Both the position numbers and the translations under genes were made by a program. A DNA stretch of 64,000 nucleotides. Origin: Mytilinidion resinicola. Its lineage: Eukaryota > Ascomycota > Dothideomycetes > Mytilinidiales > Mytilinidiaceae. The notes below the pieces were generated by a model. It searched no databases and was not told the origin of the DNA. It saw nothing but the letters and a program-made list of their open reading frames with translations. This document shows positions 1 to 11,435 of the stretch, piece after piece. The DNA lies in NCBI RefSeq assembly GCF_010093595.1, contig NW_022985443.1:1092804-1156803 (forward strand), given 5' to 3'. Positions within the stretch are counted from its first letter, which is position 1. Each line of letters opens with the position of its first letter.

Positions 1-2261
1 GAGTGTCGATGTGTGCTTCGGTCCAAGTGCCTCCTCTTTGCCTTGCAGCGCCCGTTCGTACATCGCCTCTGCCTCATCCAGCTTGCCTTGGTCGGCGTAG
101 AGAATACCTAGCTTATGCAAAGCCCATTCCATTCCCTTAATGTCTACCTTCCCATCTTTAATCAGTTGCTCCTGTCTGGTAGCATGTTGAAGCAGCCGCC
201 GTTGTAACACCCACGAGTTTCTTTCATCTCTTAGGGGAATGTCTAAAGCGATACAAGTTAAGGCTAGCTTCGCTAGGCCGTCGTCCCACTCTCTGTTTAG
301 TACAGAGACCGACCATGTGTGCACACAGCTATGCACGCTATACCCTGCAGAACCGAACTGCTGCTGAAGGAGATCTGGATCAACCAGCCCAAAGCTACAC
401 AGTAGCGTAACAGCTTCATTAAATTTCAATTCGTCCTCAGTAAGCTTCCGTATCCATTCATCGTCTGCCGAGTTTGCATGTTGGAGGAGTTCAAACCACA
501 TATCCTGTCTATCAAAATAAGCCCATAGCTTAAGCAATTTGGCTGAAGCTGCATTCTGTTGCTCGATCCGATCGAAGGTAATTTGCCATGTCGTGTATAG
601 TGAGCGGTCTTCGTAGGATGCGAGTAGCGGGCTGGTGGTCTGCAGCTTCAACCACCACGTCTTATAGAGCCGAAGATAGTCCGAGAAGCTCTTCGTCACG
701 TGCTCAAGATATGCGCCAGCAGTAGAAAGAGCAAGAGGCAGGCCGTCCAGTTCCCTGACAAGCGCTATTGCATCGGGGTCTGTCCTGTCAGTGTCTTCGA
801 AGCTGCATGGGCACATAGCGGAGGACCCACCATTCTGAATATTACCCCGTCCACATGTGTTCGACAGAATCTCAAGACTTTCCCCAATCTTTGGCAACTT
901 CTGAATACGGATACGACGACCTTGGCTGACTTGGGACGATCGTGTCGTGATGATGATTGAGCCGTGGTCAGATCCGGGGAGAAATTGACGAATATTAACT
1001 GCTGAGCTGTCCAGGTTGCCAGGAATTTTTGGATTGTCGTAGTTGTCGTAGATCATCAACCATCGCCCATTCTTCGGCAAGTCGAGCCAGCCCTTGACTA
1101 CATCAACAACTTCGTCCAGATTTTCGTCCAGATTCACGCTGGCAAGCAGAGTAGTGGACGGATGACGCCTCAGGATCTGCTGAGCAATGCTGCGAAAGCT
1201 AAGCCTGAGAGAGTCCTCGTCGTTTGCGTTCAACCAGAATGTTGCCGTATACTTCTCCTTGTGTCGTCTGGCATATGTGATCGCCAGCTGAGTCTTTCCC
1301 ATCCCTCCAAGACCATGTAGGACGACACAGGATCGACTGCTGTGACCATGAAGCAGCTCGTGCATCTTCGACAGCTCCTTCTCTCTGGCAACAAACTGTG
1401 CAGCTTCGGGAAATGACGCGAGGTTGAGGCCGACGGCAAATCGTTCGAAATCAACACCTGGGGTGGTCAGTTTCGTTGCTTCAGTCAGCACATCTACGCA
1501 AACAACTTACCCTTGTACAACCTGTGGATCTCTTCCTCCAGCCGCCGGAATGCCTGGTCCCTTCTCTCCCCATAGTTTGGGACTAGGGAGACATCGAAGA
1601 TCCCAATTAAGCAGTACACTTCATCCACTTCAATTGTAGTATTGCGGCGCTCTGCCCAGGACCTCCGCTCTTTGATGCTGAAATTCGACAATGCATCGCC
1701 TCGGAGAGCATTCTTCGCGATGCCGGTGATCTCGTGTATCTTGGACTCAAGCGACAATTTGCTCCCAAGTCGCTCACCCTCAAAGCTGAAGAAGTCAGCC
1801 AGCCTCGGCGCGATGAGTTCTTGAAGCGTCCAGCCTCGAGTGAACCATCGACTCTTTCTAAAGGCTTCTTCCCATGCCCTCTGGTCATCCGCTCCGGTGT
1901 CGGGTTTGGAGACATCCGAAAGATAGACGTAGCAGCGCGCAGCGTTCTGATACCACCGAAACATGGAATTAATCGCCGCGCCGAGCTCGACCGCATTCCT
2001 CTTATCGATACAGCAGGTGTCTGCCCAGAAGTATCGCAGTCCATCGGCTGCAGCCTGCTTCGCGCAAAACTCTATCTTCCTCCACCCAGCCTTGCTCAAA
2101 GTCTTGCTCAAGTCCGCGCCGGCTTCCATGTCCTGAAAGGTGACCTCCTCCTTTCCCCAGGTGTGAGAGAGTATTGCGTAGGCAGGGACATCGCTGGTCG
2201 TGGGTTCGCGAAAGACGATCTTGTCGTCGGCTTCGCGCTGCAAGAGGCGTATGACAGCCAT
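1..2261 (-). CDS. HET domain - NB-ARC - TPR NLR-like protein (3' end outside window)
   Basis: Two exons are visible: 2261-1511 and 1457 to the window edge. They are joined across a 53-bp intron (GTAAGT donor, CCCCAG acceptor) that keeps the frame. Exon 1 encodes a HET domain with the family motifs YAILSHTWG, FWADTCCID and RGWTLQELIAP. Exon 2 reads into an NB-ARC nucleotide-binding domain: P-loop GLGGMGKTQ about residue 284, the WLMIYDNYDNP segment (Walker B region), GSIIITTRS, and LDGLPLALSTAGAYL. Tetratricopeptide repeats of the kinesin-light-chain type (DQGKLDEAEAMYERALQGKEEALG) begin just before the edge. Fungal HET-NLRs act in heterokaryon incompatibility and are proposed non-self sensors; a role here is inferred from architecture only. 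No frameshift or stop was seen in the visible part. The start is the first Met before the HET domain. Confidence 0.9.
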
Positions 2262-5200
2262 AGGTGGAGGTTCGCGAGCTATCTCATGTCAAGTGCGACT
2301 CGTGCGACTCGTTCGGCATATCGGTGCAAGGACTGCGAGCCAAAGGTCGACAGAATGGAATCATACGTCGTAGAACTGTTCGTGAGAAGATTATGTAGTG
2401 GTGGTCGCAGGCACTGCCATCGAGGCTGCATCGTGGCGCAGGCTGGCCGGCCACTGCATGGCGAAGGCAAACACAAGTAAATCGAAAGCATCACGCACTG
2501 CACTCTGTATCCTGGGATGGGCTGTTCATCATTGTTGAGATGCCACAATGGAGATCTTGCGAGGTCGGTTCGAAGCTGACAAGCAGCGAGATAGGTGTTG
2601 GTCGATGGGACGGGGCAGTTACGAGACCTTATGTACTCTGTAAATTGATTTATTTCAGCACGGAGGGCATTCGCATTCGCTGGGAGGACACGTGCAAAGC
2701 CACATGCTCGTGGCTTGCTGCATGTCCCGTGATTTCTTCAAATTGCTAGTGCAGTTCTCATCTGATACTGCGCTTCACCATTAGGCCTCCGAAACTCGAA
2801 TAACTAGCAATATCGACGATGTAGCAGAGGGCGGAATCTCGAGCATCAGATTGTGCGATGAGCAAAGTGACGGCGACGACAATGAACGCCTTTAGTTTTC
2901 ACTCGCTGTGGTGAGGGTCGTGTGGATAAAGGGTCGGAGAATCATAGGATATCACACATGGAATGGCAAACTGAAGATGCAGAGCGTGAGATAAAATTGG
3001 ATGAAATTCGTCTCGTGACACCGTGCGTCTCTGGACCCAGGGAAGCACGTTAGCTGATTTGACAGCTTCATGGCACTGCATATGAAGAAAAAGTCTACCA
3101 AGCTAGGATCAAGGCCGTCGATTCAGGGTATTTGCTAGCTCTGTGGTGAACAGATAAATATTATAGTAGGCTATGGTAGAAGCATGCAGTATTTCACATA
3201 TCTAGAAAAGATAGTGACTATGTAAAAAAGCTCCCTTTCCATCAAAGCATCTTTCCGGCACAGCTTCAAGCTTTGACGCTCACTTCGATGACCTGTTCTG
3301 CACAATGAGGCTTCATTGAACATAAAATGGCAGTTCAACACCGCCTGAGGTGACTTGGTGAACTATTGTATTCGTCAAAACAGTAAGTAGCTACCTTTGT
3401 AGCAAATACCCCGAATCGGCGGCCTTGATCCTAGCTTGGTAGACTTTTTCTTCATGTGCAGTACCATAAAGGTGTCAAATCAGCTATCTCATTCTAAGAA
3501 AAGTAATAGCAACAGCGTCTTGGTTTCCTCAAATATGCGGAAGCGCCCCTGGCCGCGTTCAGAAGCTGTAGGAGCAGTAGCGTGCATTACACCAGACAGG
3601 TGTTGCATGCTCCCCGGATGCTCAGGTAGTGTATGAGCGCCCAATAACAGCGAGCGTGTTTTTGATCTAGATTCGATGACTAGTCGGAATCGACTTACGT
3701 TCAGACCACGAGCCTAAAGTAGGAACGCTCGACATGCGGCTTCCTACGCATGGTACCTGCGTGCCCTTCCGCGCAAATTTATCTTTTCGTGCCTTTTGTG
3801 CAGGGACAGCGGGGTACAGCGGCAGTCGTCAAAGGTTTGATTGTTGTCTTTGCCTGTGATCTTGACGTCGAGTGTAGTAAAAGGATTGTGACTTACCCAA
3901 ACCCACCGAATATCAGTTCATCTATGACCCACCGCTACAACCCACCACGCCACAATACCTCTCCTCGTCTTACTCACAGCGCCGGCTCCCCGTCCCCGCC
4001 GCGCACAGCAAGAATCTCACAGGCCGGACAAGCATATGCAGCGGACCATAACAAGCGGCTGTTATGGACACACAAAGCTACCCTGCGCGCGGCAGCAGCG
4101 CAAGGCCAGGGGCGGCGGCGTTGGTGTCACAGCGTACCCACGGTCCGTCGGAGGAGAGTTAAGCCATTCGCGTGCTGACAGCACGTGGGATGGCCCCGAG
4201 ATCTGCTCGCTGTTTCTCTGGGAGAGGAGGGTTAACCTTGTTTTAAGGCGTCTAGATGGGGTGGGAGATGACTAGGGATGTGTCTGGCATGTGCGGAATG
4301 CACATTTGAAGCCTATTGTCTCAGATAGATTGCCGTGGAGATAATCTTTTGGTCTGTGTTGTGAGGGGTATCCGTCTGAATTGTGGCGTTTATGAGGAAG
4401 CGGGCTCGTTTCGGGTGTGTAGGCGCACGGCACGTTCAAAGGAGGGTGAGCCCATTGCGGGAAAATAGCCACAAGTTGACCCTCTTGTCGTTTCATCGGA
4501 AAAAGTCCGTCCGTCTTCTCAAAGTTCTGTTTGTAGTGTGTACTTGCGTGTGCGGCGACATGATCTTCATCTTGAAGGGCGTCAGGAGGACACTTCTTGA
4601 TCACCGTTTGTCCTGCCCAGTACATACTACATCCCTCAAAGCTGTGAAGAGCCTGTTCCCATGTTGAAAACGCACTGCATGTGCCGTGAATGATGCCGGG
4701 CTGGTGAGTGATGGCTGCCGTGGCTTAGGGTTACAGGTTGACGGCTCCTAGACGCATTGGTGGATCCTGGCAGGAAACTCAGAAAACCGTGACTCTCTTG
4801 ACGGAATCGCTCACCCACCGCGACGCTCTTATGACAGCTGGCCGACAGCACACGGCATTTACTGGGAGTGTAATGGGTTGCTGGCAATCCCTGACAGCAT
4901 ATTCGTTGCATGGTAGCCGGGTAAATGCTTCTCGAAGTCGGGAAAATGCAGGAGATGATTGGCATCCGGATGTCACAAGAAGCTGGGGAGTCTGGGGAAA
5001 CTAGGAAGCTCCTGGTCCGGGCAATTTGATTGCAGCCATCGCAGCGGTGTGCCATGGTTCGAAGGCGAACATTATCGATGTCCTCGCAGAGTTTCTGATA
5101 CTCCTGGGGATCGCTCTACACGTGGGAGGCCTTCGATGGCATGGCGGTGTCGGGGAGAGCTTCCGCCAGGCACCACGACCTGGAGAGTCTCAATTTTTCA

Positions 5201-7510
5201 GGTTCATCCTTCATGCGGAGGCGACACGACAGCAGCGCAGGCCCGCAACTATATCCACGGCGGGTGTTGTTTTGCCGCCTGGATGCGCCGCCAATAAGCC
5301 TCCTTCGGGAAGAAATGCCGCGCTAACATAAGGTTGCGTCGCTCAGACAACCCATAATAACGAGTCTGTCAATCGGGGATCGCACCATGGCGACTCGTCT
5401 GGCGATACATACGTAGTGGTGCAGATCACGGGGACGCGGCCGGCGATGCGATGAACGAACACACCGATCCTGTCGACAACGGCGGTTAGCAGGGATTCCC
5501 CGGGATACCGAGACTCGGCCCGTGTCAGTGGACCATGTCGGCACACCCTCGAACGCGGTCGCTGCATCCGGGACAGGGGTGCAAGATGGCTATTGGGTTC
5601 CAGAAAGTCGGCTGGTCGGGGCGCCGCAGGAGGGTGGTGCGGTCATGCGCATCATTGGTCTGCTGCGAGCGCCCGCCTTGCAGAATTACGCGTGATCGCA
5701 CATTGGCTTGCTTGGCTTGGTTTCCACAGTTTGCGACCGCTGAAGTTTCCTCTCCGATTGTGCGTGTGGCGGGCCACCAAGCGCTCACGCCGAGCCCGCC
5801 ATCCATCCTCGGACTCTTGGGACCACAGGACCTTGGCCTCTGCTGTGCCGGCGCAGCGTCTCGGGAACTAGCCACTCTGGCAACCGGATTGCCTGCCCTG
5901 AGCTTGAGTTCCCGCATCCTGAATCCTGTGATGGGCGCTGCACCCTGCAAGATGCTCTTTCTGCCACATGCTCCGCGGTGCTGCATCGCAAGAAGACTCT
6001 GCGCTGGTGACTGCGCCAGCTGCTGCGACGCCGAGACGCGAGACGCCGAGAATAAATCGACGCCTCTGTGCCCCTGGAAACGCTGAGATGGCCCGAGGGG
6101 CGCTCAGAGCACAGTAATCACTGGCCACTGGCAGTAATCGAGAGACCGGATAAACAACTGCAGCATGCACCGTGCCAGGCTGCTGACGGCGACAGGCGGC
6201 GCAAGATCACCCGCAGGACACAGAAGTCCTCTTGAAGGGGAGGCTGTAACGGACTCGCCTTGATGTGCACAAATGGAGGGTATGCACTAGTAGCGCTGGG
6301 CATTATAATCGCCCAACTGTGCAACGAACCGTATGTAGAATATTTCGATACGTCGGCGTGGTCGGCTAGCATTCAGGCACTTTGGGCCACCCGGGCGACG
6401 CTATCCTGCAACATTATGAATGGACTTGTGCATGCCAAGCTAGGCCAGTTTACAAGCTCCCCAGCAGAAGCTCTCTCGAAGTCCGCTGGTCACGATGCAC
6501 AAATCGAACGGCGCGCGCGGCTGTTGGGCGGGTCTGGCAACTGTCCCCAAAACAGCATGTCGATCACGTCCAGGTCTGCATAGGGGCTGGCGCTGATGCA
6601 ACCCCACGGCGAGAGTTCACGGTGGCTGACGCTGCTGCATTTTGAGCGGCACCGCGCTGGATTCTGTGCGGTGTTCAACGCGCTCCCTCGCGATCTGCGG
6701 AGAGAGGAGAGATAAATGTGGCCTGACTCAAGGCTGGAGATCAATGGGCTCCGCGGACGCCAAAGCAGCGACTTGGGTTGCGGCCCGGCACGATGGTTCG
6801 TTTGGGATAGGCAGTCTGTGCGGAGAGCAGAGGTGCTCGGGAGAAGCAGTGCGCAGCCGGGGTTCCCAAGTGCGCAGAGTGCAGGCGATAGTTTCACAGG
6901 CAATCCGTGAGCTGAGGGCGCCGGCACACGGGCAGCGAGGCAGCGAGGCAGCGCCGCCCTCGCCGCATCCAGCGGCCAGGACACAGAAGAGAGGCACGAT
7001 GGGGCAGTGGCTTGGATTCAGCGTCGCCGTCGCAGAGCAGCGTCGCGGGCGTAGTGGTGTTCAGACCATGCGCCCCGGGTTGGCTGCGAAGACGGTTAGC
7101 CTCCATCGACATGTCGGGGGACGAGCGTCGGTAGCCAATCCAAGCAGCAGAGGGCCCTCGCTCACCCTCTGCTGCATTGTTCGCTCTCCTCTCGCGCCTC
7201 TACATCCTCACCTTCCCGACCACGCCCATTCGCGCGAGAGCTGCTGCGCAATACAGCAGAGGCCCCGCGAGCCAGTGCACCTCGTTGTCGTTGTCGTTGT
7301 CGTCGTCGCCGTAACCCCTCCGTAATTGTCGCTGCACACCTCGAGGCCCGATTGACACCAGGTGCGACCGTCGCCTTGCCGCGCCCTCGACTCCGTCCCT
7401 CGCTTTCGCCCGTCCCCGTCTGGCAAACTTCCTCTGCGGCGTCCTCTGCAACTTCCTCTGCACCCTTCGCTCCCGGGCCAGCACTGCTGTCTTTCATTGC
7501 CATCATTTCG
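2262..7510. other. Long gene-free stretch between the NLR gene and the veA leader
   Basis: About 5 kb without a convincing gene. The ORFs here are short, overlap on both strands and resemble no family I know. A MITE-end-like string (CACCGCCTGAGGTGAC) lies near 3333-3348. A pyrimidine-rich stretch near 7160-7240 resembles fungal transcription-start regions. A short GTTGTC/GTC microsatellite lies at about 7284-7308. Confidence 0.5.
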
Positions 7511-7852
7511 GTAAGTGTTTGATCTCCTCGTCGCGCCTTCCCGTCGGGCTGAGGCCCAGCGAGGCGTTTCCCGCGCCCACGGCAACGCATGTCTGGCCAC
7601 CTCGCTGGAAACATCGCCACCTGGCGCCGCTGATGCTGTTCGAGACTTGCTCTCAACCACGGCGACGTTGAGTTTAGCGGCCAAAGCGAACAATTGTATT
7701 GGTCCGCCCCCTCAACTCTGGACGCTGGGTGACTAGCCTCCTCGGACCCGCCGTGGTCAACACGCTTGGGACGACACCCCTCTGGGACCGAACTCTACCA
7801 CTGTCACCATCCACCGCGGCGTTGGCAAGCATCGCTAACCAGATTTCTCCAG
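7511..7852 (+). other. Probable 5'-UTR intron of veA
   Basis: A strong donor (GTAAGT at 7511) is followed by a branch-like GCTAAC near 7834 and a TTTCTCCAG acceptor ending at 7852, 56 bp before the veA start. Removing it deletes an in-frame upstream ATG at 7699 that would otherwise extend VeA by 70 residues. At 342 bp it is much longer than the coding introns in this window. Based on consensus only; transcript data would settle it. Confidence 0.5.
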
Positions 7853-7908
7853 CCATCCCAGCACTTGACCCCAATATCTCTATCCAACTTGCGTCCCATT
7901 TATCCACC

Positions 7909-9778
7909 ATGGCGACCATTATACCCGTTGCGAATGAGACGAACAGTCAGTCGTCGAGGATGACCAAGGAGGGCAAGAAGATCACCTATCGCATGCAGGT
8001 GATCCAGCAGCCCGAGCGCGCCAGAGCCTGTGGCTCGGGTGCCAAATGTACGTCGATTCACGCGTGATGAGACATCGCGACTAATTCATGCAGCCTCTGC
8101 GGATCGTCGTCCGGTCGACCCGCCTCCAATCGTGGAATTGCGCGTCTTTGAAGGCGAAGGCAACAACATGACCGAGGTGACCATCTCCTACAGCGCCAAC
8201 TTCTTCCTGTTCGCGACTCTGGAGAACGCCAGACAGGTGGCCCAAGGTCGCGTGTCAGCTGCCTCCACGCAGTTTGCTGTCCTCACCGGCACGCCCGTCG
8301 CCGGCATGGCGTATCTGGATCGGCCCACTCCCGCTGGCTATTTCATCTTCCCCGACCTGTCGGTTCGCCATGAAGGAAAATACCGCTTGAGCTTCGCCCT
8401 CTATGAAGAATTGAAGGATGCCAAAGACATGGACGCTGAAGACCGTGGCACGGTTCCTCCTCCTCAGGTCGACGCCCACGTTTCCCACCGATTGGAAGTC
8501 AAGTCATCGCCGTTCACCGTCTTCTCGGCCAAGAAGTTCCCAGGCCTGACTGAAAGCACTGCGCTTAGCCGCATGGTCGCCGAGCAAGGTTGCCGTGTTC
8601 GCATCCGTCGTGACGTTCGCATGAGGAGGCGTGAAAACAAGTCGTCCAAGGATTGGGACGAGTACGACGAGGAGGCCGGTTACGATGCCACCCGACGAAC
8701 TGCGACGCCAGATGCCTACGGACAGCAGAACATGGCCACACCTCAGCCTTTGATTGATGCTGGTGACCGTCCAAGATCCGTTTCTAACGCGAGCAACGCC
8801 TCGTTCGCCCCTCCTGCGCGTCGTCCTTCTCTCCAGGATATGGCCCAAGGATATCAGCAGAACAGCTTCCCGCACATGGCCACTCCTCAACCCCAGAACA
8901 ACGGCTACCCTCCTCCGATGCAGTATGGAGGGGCCCCTAGCCAGCAGTATCAGAATCAATATGCGCCGCCACAGCAAAGCTCGATGATGCAACCGCCACA
9001 GACGCCATACCAGCACCAATCTCACCAGCCGCATCACAGCTACCCGAGCCAACCTGCAATGCACATGCCTCAACCGTACGGCTACCCGAGCCAGTCCTAT
9101 TCTCAGCCTCACTACGAGCAGCCTGCACCCATGCGCCAGGAGAGCACTGATTACTCAGGAACGCCAACCGAATACCGACGTCCTTCGATGACTGCAACCA
9201 CCACTCAGCAGTACGCTGCTCCAAACCCAATGGTTCCTTTCGGCACTCTGGATAGTACTTACAACCGGCCACAACTTACTCCTACTCCTAGTAATCAGCC
9301 AATCCAGTCTTCGCATCACGGTCCTCCTGCGACTCCTGGTGCGATTCATATGCCCAATGGTCACTCGCTTCCTCACATCAAAACACTGCAGACGTTACAG
9401 CCTCCAGCGGAAAGGGTTGAGCCCGTGTCTCCTTCCTACCAGCTAAGCGGTGGTCCGATGTCGGGCGGTCCTTTGTCAGGTGGTCCTCTGTCAGCTCCCG
9501 GTTCAATGTCAGCCAGCTCGGATCATGGTTACCCACCCAAGTTTGCCAGCCAGCCCCAATCAGCAGCAGGAACAAAACGGTCATTCTCAAGCACCTTCGA
9601 CACCAAGCACTTAGACGCACGACTGCAGCACGGGGAGCGACCAAACATTACTGCACCACCTTACGGATACGATAACAACGACGATAGCCCTGACATTGAG
9701 GAGATCGACGAGAACGCTATGATGTACCGTCGGGCTGACGGAACACACCGCCAGCGCCGTGTGCCGGATCTCGCGTGA
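7909..9778 (+). CDS. veA: Velvet regulator VeA
   Basis: Exons 7909-8047 and 8094-9778 (46-bp intron, GTACGT donor, TTCATGCAG acceptor) give 607 residues. The N-terminus MATIIPVANETNSQSS and the spliced stretch GSGAKSSADRRPVDPPP are typical of VeA. The velvet domain follows (roughly residues 26-220, including IVELRVFEGE, FFLFATLEN, YFIFPDLSVRHEGKYRL and SSPFTVFSAKKFPGL). The remainder is a long Pro/Gln/Ser-rich disordered tail ending in an acidic segment (DDSPDIEEIDENAM). In other fungi VeA shuttles to the nucleus, forms the velvet complex with VelB and the methyltransferase LaeA, and couples light response, sporulation and secondary metabolism. The start at 7909 has an excellent context (CACCATGGCG). 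An in-frame upstream ATG at 7699 is probably intronic. Confidence 0.95.
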
Positions 9779-11435
9779 CTCGCGGCGAAACCTTTCTCGA
9801 CTTGAGAGGGGTTTCGATGTATGCGCTTGATTTAGTAATGTTGGGCTCGGTGTTTGGTCTTATCAATCTTGGAACAACGCGCGCTGGTATTGAGAGTACT
9901 CTATTCCGACAACGACAGCGAGATATGTGAACGGTTTTTATGCCAGTCACAACTGCACTGCTCTTCTTTTTAATTGTTTCTTTTGGAAGAGACCGGCGTT
10001 ATTTGTCGTTTCTGTTCTTCCCCATCCTTTGGGCGGTCGCAAGCTTGATGCTTACACTATTTCCTTGTGTCTACGAGAAACCCATCTACCGACCACCAGA
10101 TAATCTCCTTTTTTGTTGTTTAGTTTTGGTCATTTTTTGTAGGTCTACACGGGAGATTTGAATGGGAATATTGAAGGATATGTTTTCAGGTGGGAAAGAA
10201 TGGGCAAGTTGGACACACAGCCACACGGCATTACAACGTTTTCGATTCTATTTTTTGTCTTCACGCCTCTCTGTTTTTTGTTACGGTGGACTGCGTTCGC
10301 AGGATCTTACGTTCGTGTCAGTTTTAGGAATAGCGAGAGAGCTGGGTATTGGTATTGGCAACAGTGCGTGTGGGGGAACCAGGGAAGGGAAGGGAGGTAG
10401 AATGGATGCAGGGCGGGCTTAGACTCACTTTTTGGTCGTAGCGCGGTGTGGATGGCTGTTTGCTGTACCCTGCTAGATATGATGAAAACAATAGGAGAAC
10501 TTTTCTTGTCTTTTTCACAGACTGCGCTTTACCCCTGGATGAAACTAGTGATCTACCATGTACGGGTTTTTCGGCACCAAACCCACATGTGTAGGAGTTC
10601 TCGTATCCCTGACCCTCGCAGCATGTGATAAGACTTGGACGCACAAAACAGGAGCCATAAATATCCAGACCCAGCCTCACGGTTCGCCTACATGGCCTCC
10701 ACTCACTCGTCGCTCGGAAGCCGGTCCTGGCTCGGAACAATGCTGTGTTGGTAAATTGCCCCTTTCGCCCCAGGAACACTAGGGTGTGTCGCAAGCTTAA
10801 AACAACACTATCCGGGAGCGTTCTATCAGAAATCTGGATGGAACGCAATATACTTGAAAGCGTCATCTATACAGGCTTTCATATCCTTGTCATCGCTTTA
10901 TCTTGTTGCGTACTTATTCCTTCCTTATGATATTGAGGTTCTGGACTATAGGTCACAACGTTGTAACTATGAGACAGGCGGCTTTGGAGTAGTTAATCGC
11001 CTCGCACTGCTCGGGATACTTCAACGTCCTACCTCCTAGAAGTCCACACGTCCTGTCAAGAGTGCAAGAACGCGAGGTACACGCGCTCGGGACAGTCTTC
11101 GATTCACTTGCAACAAATGACCCCGAGGGCGAATTCTGCTCTGATTGGTGAATATGAGACCCTTGATCCATGTGACAGCGCGACGTTGTTTTGACAACGG
11201 CCGCCCCAGCTTTTGCCTCTCACCAAAACCCGTCGACACATCCTCTATCACCACAACTTGGTTGCCTCTCGATTGCGCTGGCATGCGTGCCCCCGTATGA
11301 ATTCACGACTGCACGATTCTCTTTTGTGTGCATATTTAGCGCCTGCATCAACCCCTGGATCCATTTCCGGAGCTACAAAACATTCCCACCTCAGCTCACC
11401 GACGCCCACGGCCTGCCCCCTCGAGGCTACCTCTC
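9779..11435. other. Intergenic: veA 3' region and upstream region of the next gene
   Basis: No gene supported. T-rich tracts after 9940 fit a 3'-UTR or terminator region. Small ORFs here overlap on both strands and look random. A CT-rich run before 11436 fits a promoter. Confidence 0.5.

Noticed and set aside
1734..2480. 248-codon ORF on the plus strand
   Set aside because: Antisense shadow of the HET domain exon, which carries clear family motifs on the minus strand.
5535..6086. 183-codon plus-strand ORF upstream of veA
   Set aside because: Overlapped by several ORFs in other frames in GC-rich DNA; the translation looks random and no splice partners were found.
8504..9112. 202-codon minus-strand ORF inside veA
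   Set aside because: Antisense to the VeA coding exon; Arg/Leu-rich translation with no domain.
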